DNA of 64,000 bases from Tenggerimyces sp963762635 (GTDB taxonomy: Bacteria > Actinomycetota > Actinomycetes > Propionibacteriales > Actinopolymorphaceae): positions 248,001-312,000 of the forward strand of contig CAVXLQ010000008.1 in NCBI GenBank assembly GCA_963762635.1. The letters are read 5' to 3'. The notes below the pieces were generated by a model. That model was not told where the DNA came from and made no database searches. It saw nothing but the letters and a program-made list of their open reading frames with translations. A program made the position numbers and the translations under genes. Below are positions 8,093 through 17,306 of the stretch, piece by piece. The first letter of the stretch is position 1. Every line of letters begins with the position of its first letter.

Positions 8093-8190
8093 GTCGGTGC
8101 CCTTCGGGATCGTCGCCACCCCGTTGGGCGGCTGTCACCCCGGACGTAGAGACCGGCTCGACGTTCTCGACACGACGTCGCGGACTTCTT

Positions 8191-9129
8191 TCAAGATCTT
8201 TTCGCCGGCAGGTGGAAGTGCAGCCGGACGGTCGTGCCGGCGGGGCCGGGGTGGAGCTGAACGAGGTCGCTCAGCTGGTTCGCCATCAAGAGCCCGCGCC
8301 CGCCGAGCGCGTCCGGCCCGGGGATCTGCCGGCCGGCGAGCAGGTCGTTCATCGTGCCGCGGTCGCGGATCTCGCAGACGAGGCTGCCGTCGGCCTGCCA
8401 GGTCCGCAGGATGCCGAAGCCGCCGGCGTACGACAGCGTGTTGCCCGCGATCTCGTTCACGGCGATCAGCAGGTCGTCGATCCTGGTCTGCGGCAGGCCC
8501 GCGTTCTTCGCCTGCTCGCGGACGAACCTGCGCACGCCGCCGAGCTCGCCGACCCCGAAGTCGCGCTCGACCGCGTTGCTCGGCGGGGGCGGGAGGTTCG
8601 CGGTGGCTCCGACAGCGACCTGCGCCGGGTCGTCGTACGCGACGCTCGGCCGGCCGGTTTTGCCATGGAACAACACCGGATGCGTACGTTCGGCGTCGTC
8701 CTTGGCTCTCCTGCCGAGTTGGGTCAGGTCGTACGGGCACCGCATCGTGACGGCGTGGCCGGCGAACGCGAGGTTGACCAGCGCCTCGTGCTGGACGGCG
8801 GCGGTGTACTCGGCCGCCGGTCGGCCGGGCCAGATCGGCTCGCCGAGGACGCGGGCGCCGCGCGTCTGCTGCTCGGCGAGGAACGGATGCAGGATGGTCG
8901 GGATGATCCGGCCGGGGTTGCCGCCGGCCTGCCCAAGGTCCAGGAAGTGGACGCCACCCTCGTCGCCGAGCTGGTCGCGCAGCAGGCCGAGCCGAGGCTC
9001 GGGAACGGCCACCAAGACGGCCTCACCAGCCCGAAGACCAGCGCGAACGAAATCCACCGTGCCGGCCAGAAACTCGCTCAGGTCTCCGTACAGCAAGGCC
9101 TCGTGAATGAAGGTCGATCGAGCCCCCAC
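8191..9129 (-). CDS. MEDS-domain / anti-sigma regulatory ATPase (RsbA-like)
   Basis: The 312-residue protein combines an N-terminal MEDS (DcmR-type sensory) domain, about residues 1-160, starting FIHEALLYGDLSEFLAGTVDFV, with a C-terminal HATPase_c domain of the RsbW/anti-sigma type (about 190-312): N-box AVNEIAGNTLSYAG, G1 box EIRDRG and G2 block GGRGLLMANQLSD. It lacks a His-phosphoacceptor helix. Such proteins act as serine kinases or anti-sigma switches in actinobacterial partner-switching stress responses. No sigma factor or antagonist gene is adjacent, so the partner must be elsewhere. Start GTG at 9129. Confidence 0.87.
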   Translation of the reverse strand: MGARSTFIHEALLYGDLSEFLAGTVDFVRAGLRAGEAVLVAVPEPRLGLLRDQLGDEGGVHFLDLGQAGGNPGRIIPTILHPFLAEQQTRGARVLGEPIWPGRPAAEYTAAVQHEALVNLAFAGHAVTMRCPYDLTQLGRRAKDDAERTHPVLFHGKTGRPSVAYDDPAQVAVGATANLPPPPSNAVERDFGVGELGGVRRFVREQAKNAGLPQTRIDDLLIAVNEIAGNTLSYAGGFGILRTWQADGSLVCEIRDRGTMNDLLAGRQIPGPDALGGRGLLMANQLSDLVQLHPGPAGTTVRLHFHLPAKRS

Positions 9130-9195
9130 CGGGGCATTATCGCCAGTTCGGACGGCGGTTGGCCGATCACCACACCGGATATCCCGCCAAGTGGG

Positions 9196-9693
9196 CTATC
9201 CGTTGTCGTCCGGCCGACCCAAGAGTCGGTGCCACCAGCTCTTCCGTACTGCCTCTTTCGGGGGTGGCATGGTCCGTTCGGCGGGGGTCGCACGGTCCTC
9301 GCGCCACCGTTCGACGACCAGTTCGACGTCGACCGGGACAACCTGGACCGGCGGGCCGCCGATCGGGTAGCGAATCCACTCGCCGATCCGGTCGTTCAGC
9401 TCCTTGACGACCTCGCGGACCGAACGTTCGGCGTGCAGCTTCGCCACGCGGACGCGCAGCTCCTCGATCTCCTTGCGCAGCTTCAACGGCGTCGGTAACA
9501 GCTCGTCGGTGGGCACACCCTCGGACTTGAGCTTGCGCTGGACCCACAGCTCGCCGTAGGGCCTGTCCAGGTCCTGGATCGGCTTCCCCGCACCGGGCAG
9601 GTTGTCGAAGCCGCCGTTGTCCATGGACTCGCGGATCTGCTTGTCCACCCAGTTCTCGAACGAGACGCCGGGAGGCTTGCGCTGTGTCTGCAA
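9196..9693 (-). CDS. DUF1992 domain protein (DnaJ-C28-like)
   Basis: The 165-residue protein carries the DUF1992 module: SFENWVDKQIRESMDNGGFDNLPGAGKPI (given here by position, residues 11-39), followed by a charged helical stretch with LRKEIEELRVRVAKLHAE and a late WWHRLLG. The NLPGAGKP block is the family hallmark, shared with the eukaryotic DnaJ homolog subfamily C member 28. Function is unknown; a cytoplasmic role is likely because there is no signal. The start is a TTG at 9693 with GAGGGG about 13 bases upstream; this start is not certain. The 186 bases from 9694 to 9879 hold only the divergent promoters of this gene and the GH78 gene. Confidence 0.82.
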   Translation of the reverse strand: MQTQRKPPGVSFENWVDKQIRESMDNGGFDNLPGAGKPIQDLDRPYGELWVQRKLKSEGVPTDELLPTPLKLRKEIEELRVRVAKLHAERSVREVVKELNDRIGEWIRYPIGGPPVQVVPVDVELVVERWREDRATPAERTMPPPKEAVRKSWWHRLLGRPDDNG

Positions 9694-9879
9694 GCGAGGG
9701 CCCGACCCCTCGGCGATCGTTTCCGTCGTCCGGCTGGCTTTCCCCGGGCAGCCTCCGGGTCGACCCTCGCCTAGTCATGCGCCCATCTTCTACGACACCC
9801 GACGTACGTCCTAGGAGGTAGCTCACAAGCCGCTTCTCGCTGTACGTCCCCGGCCCGCGGGATCGGCAGGCTGCAGGGC

Positions 9880-12800
9880 ATGACTGAGGTGACTCGCCGA
9901 GGTGTACTCGGCGCCGTAGCGGGCGCGGCCGCGCTGTCCGGGCTGCCCGCGACCACGGCACAAGCGAGCGTTGACCGGCTCCGACCCGTCCGACTGACCA
10001 CGGACCACCTGACCAACCCGCTCGGCATCGACCCTCCGAGGCCGTCCTTCGGTTGGCAGCTCCGGGCGAGCGGCACCGGGCGAGCACAGAGCGCGTACCG
10101 GGTCCGGGTGGCGAGCTCGCCGCGACTTTTGTCGCGGCCGGACCTGTGGGACTCGGGCCGAGTGGCGTCCAGCGAACAGACGGGAGTCGCGTACGGCGGG
10201 CGCGCGCTGCGACCAAAGTCGCGGTACTACTGGACCGTCTCGGTCTGGGACGAGTCCGGACGTAGTGGGTCGGACAGCCAAACGGCCTGGTTCGAGACCG
10301 CTCTGGCCGCCGAAGGTTGGGGTGCGTCGTGGATCGGCACCGGCATCGTGCTGCCGAAGCCGCTGCGGGTACTCCCTCCTCGCCAGTACTCCCCCACCGC
10401 GCTGGAGCCGGGCCATACGCTCGGCCAGTCCTTCGAGACCGAAGGTCCCCTCGATGCCTTGACCGTATTCCTCGACGTGGTCGGAACGGCTGGCTGCACG
10501 ATGACGCTGCGCCGCACCGGTCCTTCCGGCGCTGTCGTCGCGCGGCAGGTGCTCGCTGGGCTGACGCCGGACATCTACGGGAACGCGATCGGCCGGCTCC
10601 CCTTCGAGCCCGACCTCCCTCCGGGCAAGTACTACCTGGAGCTGTCCGACGCTCAGGGCTCGGTGGCATGGCAGGGGCTGGCCGAGGATCTGTATCCGGA
10701 GGGGAAGGCGTTCGTCGACGGTGCCGAGCGGGCGGGTGAGGACCGGTGGGTGTTCGGGCTACCGCCGGACCCGCCGGCGGATCCCGTTCTCCGCAAGGAG
10801 TTCTCGCTACCAGCGCGGGTCGAGTCGGCACGACTGTACGTCGTCGGGCTGGGCCACGCAGTGGCGTGGATCAATGGGCAGCGCGTCGGCGACGCCGTGC
10901 TCGAGCCCGGCGCCACGAACTTCAACCAACGCGTGCTCTACCGGACCCACGACGTGACGTCCCTGGTGCAGCGAGGCGCGAACGCGATCGGCGTCGCCCT
11001 GGGTCGCGGCTTCTTCTCGACCCGGGCTCCAGACAGCGACGGCGCGAATCTGGCCGAGTGGATCGCCGAGCCACAACTGCTTGCCCGCTTGGAGGTTCTC
11101 CTCTCCGACGGTCGGCGCGTGGTGGTGGGCACCGGTCCCGACTGGTCGGTCACCGAGGGGCCGACGACGTACGACGGCCCGTACACCGGCGAGACGTACG
11201 ACGCGCGACGGGCCGCCGCGTTGTCGGGGTGGACGCGATCCAGCTACGACGCCTCGTCGTGGCGGCAGGCCGCTGTCGTTCCCGCGCCGGCAGGACAGCT
11301 GGTGGCCTACGCCGGCGAGCCGATGCGCACCCAGCCCGCGATCTCGCCGGTGCGCGTGACCACACCTTCGGAGGGTGTGCGGGTGTACGACTTCGGCCTC
11401 GTGCTCGCCGGCTGGGTCCGGCTGCGCGGCCGCTTCCCCGCCGGGGCACAGGGGCGCCTCCTCTCCGGCGAGAAGCTCGGCGAGGACGGGCGCGTGTACG
11501 TCGGCATCGCTGGCGGCAACGACAACCCGTCTGTCAGTGGGCGCTTGCAGGTGGATGAGTACGTCGCCTCCGGGGACGGCACGGAGATGTGGGAGCCCTC
11601 CTTCACGTACAAGAGCTTCCAGTACGTCGAGGTGACCGGCGTCACCGGACCTCTCGACCTGGTTGCCGTTCCGGTGCGCAGCGATGTCCGTGTGACGATG
11701 AAACTGTCGGTGGAGCATCGCGAGCTGCAGTGGATCGCGGACGTGTTCAAGCGCACGGCGGAGAACAGCATCCACGGCTTCCCCGACGCGTCACCGTACT
11801 CGAAGGTCGGCTGGCTCGGGACGGTGACGAACCAGGGGCCGCCGCTGCTGTACCAGTTCGGGATGGCGAGCGTGTTCGCGCGCTGGCTCGACGACATCGC
11901 GGCGACGCAGTCGCCGAGCGGTGCGCTGCCGATCATCGCGCCGCTCGGTGGGCCGCCGGCGGAGTTCCTGCTGTCGCCCGGATACGTCAGCGTGTACGCG
12001 GATCTGGTGTGGCGGTACTGGCTGACGTACGGCGACCGCTCGGTGGTCGCCCGGCACTTCGACCGGGTGCGCCGGTCGGTGGACTGGATGCTGTCGCAGC
12101 TGCAGGACGGGTTGGCGGACGACACGTTCGGCGACTGGTACCCGCCGAACCCGCAGTCGTACCCGCGCGGCCCCGAGGGCGGGAAGCTCGTGGGGACGGC
12201 GTACGTGATCAAGACGGTGCGCAACGCCGCTTCGCTCGCCACCGTGCTCGGCAAGGACGACGTGGCCGCCACCTTGCGAGCACGGGAGACGTCGTTGGTG
12301 GCCCGGTTCAACTCGGCGTTCCTCAAGGCCGGCGTCTACCAAACCGACGTCCCGACGGCGTACCGGCAGACGAGCAACGCGGTGCCGTTGGCGATGGGGC
12401 TGGTGCCCGCGGGCTCGGTTTCGCGGGTCGCCGCTGGGCTGGCGGCCGACGTCGAGGCGAAGCAACGCCACCTTGACACCGGCTCGATGGGCACGGGCGC
12501 TCTGCCGTACGCGCTGTCGGACTTCGGCCGGCCGGACCTGGCGGTGGCCGTGCTCGGGCAGAAGACGTACCCCGGCTACGGCTACCTGCGGTCGCTCGGC
12601 GCGACGACGTTCTGGGAACGGTGGGAGTCGAACGCGCGGGCGCGGCAGGACCCGACGTTGAGCGGTCCGGTGAAGTGGCTGGTCGAGCGCGCCGCCGGCG
12701 TGGAGCCGTTGGCCGCCGGGTGGGCGAGGTTCCGCGTCGCTCCGGCGGTGACCGCCTCGCTGCCTTCGGGGTCGGTCGCGCTGGACACGGTGCGCGGGCG

Positions 12801-12951
12801 GGTGGCCGTGTCGTGGAAGCGGCGCGGCTCGGCGTTCACCCTGTCGGTCGACGTGCCCGTGAACGCGGTGGCGACGGTAGAGCTGCCGGACGGTCGTAGG
12901 CGCGAGCTCGGCTCAGGCCGGCATCGGCTCCGGGCCCGGCTCGAGCGGTAG
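9880..12951 (+). CDS. Tat-exported family 78 glycoside hydrolase (alpha-L-rhamnosidase-like), general acid replaced
   Basis: This 1023-residue protein starts with a twin-arginine signal (TRRGVLG, residues 5-11, cleavage after AQA near 29), then an N-terminal Ig-like domain (WQLRAS... YYWTVSVWDESG), a rhamnosidase N domain (with VVGLGHAVAWINGQRVGD, about 325-342), the six-hairpin catalytic domain (about 620-930) and a C-terminal beta domain. The late block GATTFWERW retains the Glu expected for the general base. The normally conserved acid motif D-x-P-x-R-E-x-x-G-W appears as DASPYSKVGW at 636-645, so the position of the general-acid Glu is Ser641. It may be inactive on rhamnosides or use another acid. 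Its end overlaps the opposite-strand kinase by 39 bases. Confidence 0.85.
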   Translation: MTEVTRRGVLGAVAGAAALSGLPATTAQASVDRLRPVRLTTDHLTNPLGIDPPRPSFGWQLRASGTGRAQSAYRVRVASSPRLLSRPDLWDSGRVASSEQTGVAYGGRALRPKSRYYWTVSVWDESGRSGSDSQTAWFETALAAEGWGASWIGTGIVLPKPLRVLPPRQYSPTALEPGHTLGQSFETEGPLDALTVFLDVVGTAGCTMTLRRTGPSGAVVARQVLAGLTPDIYGNAIGRLPFEPDLPPGKYYLELSDAQGSVAWQGLAEDLYPEGKAFVDGAERAGEDRWVFGLPPDPPADPVLRKEFSLPARVESARLYVVGLGHAVAWINGQRVGDAVLEPGATNFNQRVLYRTHDVTSLVQRGANAIGVALGRGFFSTRAPDSDGANLAEWIAEPQLLARLEVLLSDGRRVVVGTGPDWSVTEGPTTYDGPYTGETYDARRAAALSGWTRSSYDASSWRQAAVVPAPAGQLVAYAGEPMRTQPAISPVRVTTPSEGVRVYDFGLVLAGWVRLRGRFPAGAQGRLLSGEKLGEDGRVYVGIAGGNDNPSVSGRLQVDEYVASGDGTEMWEPSFTYKSFQYVEVTGVTGPLDLVAVPVRSDVRVTMKLSVEHRELQWIADVFKRTAENSIHGFPDASPYSKVGWLGTVTNQGPPLLYQFGMASVFARWLDDIAATQSPSGALPIIAPLGGPPAEFLLSPGYVSVYADLVWRYWLTYGDRSVVARHFDRVRRSVDWMLSQLQDGLADDTFGDWYPPNPQSYPRGPEGGKLVGTAYVIKTVRNAASLATVLGKDDVAATLRARETSLVARFNSAFLKAGVYQTDVPTAYRQTSNAVPLAMGLVPAGSVSRVAAGLAADVEAKQRHLDTGSMGTGALPYALSDFGRPDLAVAVLGQKTYPGYGYLRSLGATTFWERWESNARARQDPTLSGPVKWLVERAAGVEPLAAGWARFRVAPAVTASLPSGSVALDTVRGRVAVSWKRRGSAFTLSVDVPVNAVATVELPDGRRRELGSGRHRLRARLER

Positions 12952-13458
12952 GCCGGTGTCGGCGAGGATGCGCTTGACGGTGGCGTCCAGCTCGCTGTGC
13001 TGGTCGACGACCTGCTCCCGGTCGTACGGGAGCAGGTCGCGGTGGCGGAACCACTCGGCCATCAGGTCCGGGCCGTACTCGGCCGCTTGCGGCTTGGTGG
13101 CGTGCCGGCGGACGGTCTCGTCGAACGGGACGTCGAAGTAGTAGAAGAACGACGGCCCACGGTTGGCGGCGGCAAGCCGATCGAGCATCTCCGCGTACCT
13201 GGCCGCGTCCAGGATGCCCTCGACCACGACGTGATAGCCGTGGTCGAGGGCGAACCGCGCGGTGTGCTCGATCAGCTCGATGTTGATGCCACCGGGGACG
13301 TCCCGTTCGCGCAGGATCGTCCGGCGGAGCACGTCCTGGCCGACCCACGCCATCGAGCGTTCGCAGGCCATCCTCAGCTCGTACGCGACCGTGCTCTTGC
13401 CCGACGCGGACGGGCCGCGAAGGACGATGAGTCGCGTTCTCGGCGTTCCGACCTTCAC
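12913..13458 (-). CDS. AAA-family P-loop kinase (zeta-toxin/gluconate-kinase-like)
   Basis: A 181-residue single-domain P-loop protein with Walker A GPSASGKST at 15-23, a probable base at DVLRR (about 41-45), VVVEGIL in the core and a lid region rich in Arg. It resembles the small actinobacterial ATP-binding proteins related to zeta-toxin, shikimate and chloramphenicol phosphotransferases. The substrate cannot be read from the sequence; there is no antitoxin-like neighbour, so a toxin role is not supported. The gene overlaps the 3' end of the GH78 gene on the other strand. Confidence 0.82.
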   Translation of the reverse strand: MKVGTPRTRLIVLRGPSASGKSTVAYELRMACERSMAWVGQDVLRRTILRERDVPGGINIELIEHTARFALDHGYHVVVEGILDAARYAEMLDRLAAANRGPSFFYYFDVPFDETVRRHATKPQAAEYGPDLMAEWFRHRDLLPYDREQVVDQHSELDATVKRILADTGLPLEPGPEPMPA

Positions 13459-13499
13459 GACGCATCAGCCTAGGGGCGGGCGCCGACAGGACAGAACAC

Positions 13500-14360
13500 C
13501 TAGCCGGCGATGGCGTCGAGCTCCGCGACCGCGTCTTCGGGGAGGACGAGGTCGGCGGCGGCGACGTTCTCGCGGAGGTGGGCGAGCGACGACGTGCCGG
13601 GGATCAGCGCGATCGTCGGCGACCGCTGCAGCAGCCAGGCGAGCGCGACCTGGTGCGGGGTGGCGTCGAGGCGGCTGGCGACCTTGGCCAGCGTCTCGGC
13701 CTGCAGAGGGAGGATGCCCCCGAGCGGGAAGAACGCGGCGTACGCGATGCCCTCCGCCGCGGTGCGGTCGACCATCGCGTCGTCGCGGCGGTGCGCGACG
13801 TTGTAGAGGTTCTGGACGGTGACGATCGGCGCGATCGACTGGGCCTCGGTGAGCTGGGCCGAGGACGCGCCGCTGAGGCCGAGGTGCCTGATCAGGCCTT
13901 GCTCACGGAGCGCCGCGACGGTCTCGAACGGCTTGGCGATCGACTCCTCGGAGTCGCCTTCGAACGTCGCGAGCCGCAGGTTGACGACGTCCAGGGTCTC
14001 GAGGCCGAGGTGCTCGAGGTTCTCGTGCACCTGCTTCACCAGATCCTCGGGATCGAGCGACGCGAGCCAGGCGCCGTCGTCGCCGCGGCGGCCGCCGACC
14101 TTGGTGACGATGCGCAGGTCGGTCGGGTACGGGTGCAGGGCCTCGCGGATGAGCTCGTTCACGACCGTCGGGCCGTAGAAGTCGCTGGTGTCGAGGTGGG
14201 TGACGCCGAGGTGGACGACCTCGCGCAGAACGGCGAGCGCCTGGTCGCGGTCGCGCGGCGGGCCGAAGACGTTCGGGCCGGCGAGCTGCATGGCGCCGAA
14301 GCCCATCCGGCTGATCGTGAGGTCGGGCGCGAGGGTGAGGACGCCTCCGGGAGCTGTCAT
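13500..14360 (-). CDS. Aldo/keto reductase
   Basis: The 286-residue TIM-barrel oxidoreductase has Asp and Tyr of the catalytic set in HLDTSDFYG (about 55-63) and Lys in RIVTKVGG (about 83-90). The histidine usually found after strand 4 is replaced by Asn in LDVVNLRLAT, a feature of the subgroup that includes predicted PdxI-type/short AKRs. NADPH site residues are near the end (IPGTSSLAHLREN). It is transcribed away from a TetR gene through a shared 81-base region holding two copies of a 14-bp near-palindrome, so repression by that regulator is likely. Substrate unknown. Confidence 0.9.
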   Translation of the reverse strand: MTAPGGVLTLAPDLTISRMGFGAMQLAGPNVFGPPRDRDQALAVLREVVHLGVTHLDTSDFYGPTVVNELIREALHPYPTDLRIVTKVGGRRGDDGAWLASLDPEDLVKQVHENLEHLGLETLDVVNLRLATFEGDSEESIAKPFETVAALREQGLIRHLGLSGASSAQLTEAQSIAPIVTVQNLYNVAHRRDDAMVDRTAAEGIAYAAFFPLGGILPLQAETLAKVASRLDATPHQVALAWLLQRSPTIALIPGTSSLAHLRENVAAADLVLPEDAVAELDAIAG

Positions 14361-14378
14361 GGGTTCGAGGTCTCCTAA

Positions 14379-14421
14379 CTAACTGGTTAGCCAAGACCGT
14401 ACCCGCTAGCTAACCAGTTAG
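14379..14421 (+). promoter_or_regulatory. Paired inverted operator sites for the TetR/AKR divergent promoter
   Basis: CTAACTGGTTAG (14379-14390) and CTAACCAGTTAG (14410-14421) are reverse complements of each other, each nearly self-palindromic, and the match extends to 14 bases (ACTAACTGGTTAGC). They lie 31 bases apart between the divergent aldo/keto reductase and TetR genes, the second 20 bases before the TetR ATG. This is what a TetR dimer operator pair looks like; both genes would be repressed. Confidence 0.72.
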
Positions 14422-14441
14422 TCAACGACTAGGCTCAGCTC

Positions 14442-15032
14442 ATGGCAGCAGTGGGAAACGCCGAAGCGACGAAGGAGCACATCCTCGCGGCGGCGAGCGC
14501 GGAGTTCGCCGCGTACGGCATCGCCGGCGCACGCGTGGACCGAGTCGCGCAGACCGCCGGCTGCAACAAGAACCTGATCTACATCTACTTCGGCAGCAAG
14601 GACAAGCTGTTCGACGCGGTCCTCGACCGGAGCCTGCTGCAGGTCTACGAGGCGGTCGACTTCACCACCGACGACCTGCCCGGGTACGCGGCGCGGGTGT
14701 TCGAGTTCGCGCTGGCGCGCCCCGACGTGATGCGGCTGATGGCCTGGTACGCGCTCGAGCAACGTCCCACCACGATGGACGAGTCGCGGCGGCAGGTGTT
14801 CGCCGGGAAGGTCGCCGAGCTGGCCGAGGCCCAACGAGGCGGGCGGCTGGGTTCGACCGTCGATCCGGGCATCCTGCTGACCGCGGTCATGACGTTGGCC
14901 ACGGCATGGTCCGCGGTCAGCCCGTTCGGCGCGCTCGACCCCGAGGCCGTCGCCGATCCCGTACGCCTACGCCGCAATCTCGTCGCGCTCGTCGAGGTCA
15001 TCGCGACCACGAGCCAGGTCCGGCACGAATAG
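14442..15032 (+). CDS. TetR family transcriptional regulator
   Basis: A 196-residue TetR protein: helix-turn-helix at about 14-58 with ILAAASAEFAAYGIAGARVDRVAQTAG and NLIYIYFGSKDKLFDAVLDR, then a helical sensor half containing RPDVMRLMAWYALEQRP, as in the actinobacterial TetR_C group. It is divergent from the aldo/keto reductase and sits over the paired operator sites at 14379-14421, which it most likely binds, repressing both itself and the reductase until an unknown ligand releases it. The VOC gene 28 bases downstream may be part of the same transcript. Confidence 0.92.
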   Translation: MAAVGNAEATKEHILAAASAEFAAYGIAGARVDRVAQTAGCNKNLIYIYFGSKDKLFDAVLDRSLLQVYEAVDFTTDDLPGYAARVFEFALARPDVMRLMAWYALEQRPTTMDESRRQVFAGKVAELAEAQRGGRLGSTVDPGILLTAVMTLATAWSAVSPFGALDPEAVADPVRLRRNLVALVEVIATTSQVRHE

Positions 15033-15060
15033 GACGAGGCCGGCGGGGAAGAATCCCTCG

Positions 15061-15462
15061 ATGGAATTGAAAGAATGCGTGGTGGAGGCCCTGGTAGCCG
15101 TCTCCGATCTCGATCGAGCGCGTCAGTACTACGAGGACCAGCTCGGGCTCGAGCCCGAGAAGGACGACGACGAGCCGCGGGGTATGCGCTACCCCTGCGC
15201 GAACGGGACGAAGATCTTCGTCTACGAGTCCGCGGACAACGCTGGCAAGTCACCGGCGACTGTCGCTGGTTGGTTCGTCGACGACCTCGACGCGACGATG
15301 GCGACGCTCGGCGCGCGCGGGGTCGTCTTCGAGACGTACGACGACCCCGAGATAGCGACCGACGAACGCGGCGTCTTCGACGCCGGTCGCTTCCGGGCGG
15401 CCTGGGTGAAGGACCCCGACGGCAACACGTTCGCCCTTACCCAGAACCTCAAACGAGGCTGA
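15061..15462 (+). CDS. VOC family protein
   Basis: A 133-residue glyoxalase-fold protein beginning VVEALVAVSDLDRARQYYEDQLGL and ending WVKDPDGNTFALTQNL, the signatures of the two VOC modules. A middle stretch (GWFVDDLDATMATLGARGVVF) is the linker and second module start. It probably follows the TetR gene in one transcript. Function unassigned; it could be a small-molecule-binding protein or metalloenzyme. Its stop is five bases from the stop of the convergent ABC gene. Confidence 0.86.
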   Translation: MELKECVVEALVAVSDLDRARQYYEDQLGLEPEKDDDEPRGMRYPCANGTKIFVYESADNAGKSPATVAGWFVDDLDATMATLGARGVVFETYDDPEIATDERGVFDAGRFRAAWVKDPDGNTFALTQNLKRG

Positions 15463-15467
15463 CCCGC

Positions 15468-17306
15468 CTACGCGGTGGTGTGGGCGGGGCGTTCCTCTTC
15501 GGCTTCGACGACGGACTCCTCCGACCAGAGCCGCCGCATCTCGGGGCAGCTGCGGAGCAGGTCGTCCAACGGTCCGGAGCCGACGACGACGCCGCGGTCC
15601 AGGACGACCACCTGGTCGGCGCGTTCCAGCGCCGCCCGGCGGTGGGACACCACCAGCAACGTGGAGGGCCCACGCCCCACCGACGCTGCCGTCGCGATGC
15701 GGTCCCAGAGCTGGTGTTCGGTCTCCACGTCCAACGCGGACGAGAGGTCGTCGACCACGAGCAGGTCCGGCGTACGGACCAATGCCCGGGCCGCCGTCGC
15801 TCGTTGGACCTGACCGCCTGACAGCCGTACGCCGCGCGGGCCCACGACCGTCGACAAGCCCTCGGGCATGTCCGCCAGGTCCTGCTCGAACGTGGCCAGC
15901 TCCAAAGCCCGACCAAGGTCGGCATCCGAAGCCGGCCAGCCGAGCAGCAGGTTCTCCCGCAACGACTCCGAGAACAGCCGCGGCACCTGCCCGGCATAGG
16001 CCACGCGGTCCGGGACCATGAACGTCCCCGGGTCGTCCACCACCGCCCCGTTCCACCGCACCTCACCGGCAGACACCGGCAGGAGCCCCAACAGAGCACG
16101 CACCAGCGTCGTCTTCCCCGCCCCCACCGCACCCGTCACGACCGTGAACGAGCCCTGCGGAATCCGCAACGACACCTGGCGAATCCCCCGCCCGGTGTCC
16201 CCGTGCACGACCGTCAGCCCGGAAGCCTCCAGCACATGCAGCGGATCCGACCGCGAGGGAACCGGCAGCGACGAGGGCGGCGCCTCCTTGCCGAACCACA
16301 GCGGACCGTGCTTCGACATGTCGTCCACCGACTCGTGCGACGCCATCAGCCGGCTCAGCCGTTCCGTCGCGACCGCCGCCTGCGGGACGCGGTACAGCAT
16401 CCGTCCCATCATGCGCGGCAGGAACGTCAGCCATCCCACGTACGACGTGAACAGCGCCAGGTCGCCCACGGTGAACGTTCCCTGCCGCATGGCGGGAGCG
16501 GCGAGCAGCAGGATCAGCCCGATCGAGATCTCCACCGACGCACCGGTCGCGGTGTCCAGCAGGTCCATCGCCAACCGGTCCTTGACAGCCGCCTCGCGCC
16601 GAGCCCGGTTGTGGGATCGCAGCCGCGCGAGCACCGCGTCCTCGGCGCCAGCCGTCTTGATCGCCAGCACCCCGGAGAAGATCTCGCCGATGTACGCCGT
16701 CACCGCGGCACCGAGCGTGCGAGCCCGCGAGTGGATCCGCCGGATCACGTCGCTCAGCAACCTGGTGAGGATCACCACGACGACCATCGGCACCACCAGC
16801 GCCAACGTGATCACCGGGGAGATCGCCAACATGATCACGAAGGCGATCACCGCGAACACCAACGCCGACACGAGGTCGACCAGGTTGTCCGCGAGCACGA
16901 CGAGGTCGTGCACGTCGTCGCGGAACCGCGACACCGCCTCACCCGACGAGTGCGGCAGCCGGCTCGCCGCCGGGCCGCGCGCGGTGAGGATCGAGCGCAG
17001 CAGGTTGGTCTGCAGGATCGTCGCGGCGCCGTTCCACCAGTACGGCCAGAAGAAGTTCAACGCCAGCCACAGCAGCCCGCCGCGTACGGTCTCGACCGCG
17101 ACGAACGCCGCGCACAGCCAGACCGCGTTCTCCAGCGTGGCCGCCTTCTGCCCGCTGATCACGTCGAACAGACCCTTGAGGATCAGCCCGGTCACGATCG
17201 GCGTGACGATGAACGCCGCCCACATCACCGTGCCGCCGAAGTAGCGGGTCTTGGTGAACGTCGTCATCCGACCGACGACCAACAAGGCGTCGGAGATCCG
17301 GGTCAT
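15468..17306 (-). CDS. ABC exporter half-transporter with degenerate ATPase site
   Basis: This 612-residue protein has an N-terminal six-helix exporter membrane domain (about 20-320) and a C-terminal ATPase domain with Walker A TGAVGAGKTT and canonical signature LSGGQVQRA. Its Walker B reads LLVVDDLSSALD (about residue 517), so the catalytic Glu is Asp; the switch His is kept (VVSHRR). The partner encoded immediately upstream has the opposite set: good Walker B, altered signature. Together they form a heterodimeric exporter with one consensus and one degenerate site, as in LmrCD/TM287-288. The ATG overlaps the partner's TGA. Likely exports lipid, peptide or drug. Confidence 0.92.
   Translation of the reverse strand: MTRISDALLVVGRMTTFTKTRYFGGTVMWAAFIVTPIVTGLILKGLFDVISGQKAATLENAVWLCAAFVAVETVRGGLLWLALNFFWPYWWNGAATILQTNLLRSILTARGPAASRLPHSSGEAVSRFRDDVHDLVVLADNLVDLVSALVFAVIAFVIMLAISPVITLALVVPMVVVVILTRLLSDVIRRIHSRARTLGAAVTAYIGEIFSGVLAIKTAGAEDAVLARLRSHNRARREAAVKDRLAMDLLDTATGASVEISIGLILLLAAPAMRQGTFTVGDLALFTSYVGWLTFLPRMMGRMLYRVPQAAVATERLSRLMASHESVDDMSKHGPLWFGKEAPPSSLPVPSRSDPLHVLEASGLTVVHGDTGRGIRQVSLRIPQGSFTVVTGAVGAGKTTLVRALLGLLPVSAGEVRWNGAVVDDPGTFMVPDRVAYAGQVPRLFSESLRENLLLGWPASDADLGRALELATFEQDLADMPEGLSTVVGPRGVRLSGGQVQRATAARALVRTPDLLVVDDLSSALDVETEHQLWDRIATAASVGRGPSTLLVVSHRRAALERADQVVVLDRGVVVGSGPLDDLLRSCPEMRRLWSEESVVEAEEERPAHTTA

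Noticed and set aside
12913..13458. Zeta-type toxin
   Set aside because: The P-loop kinase fold is similar, but there is no antitoxin partner and the family contains many metabolic or antibiotic kinases.
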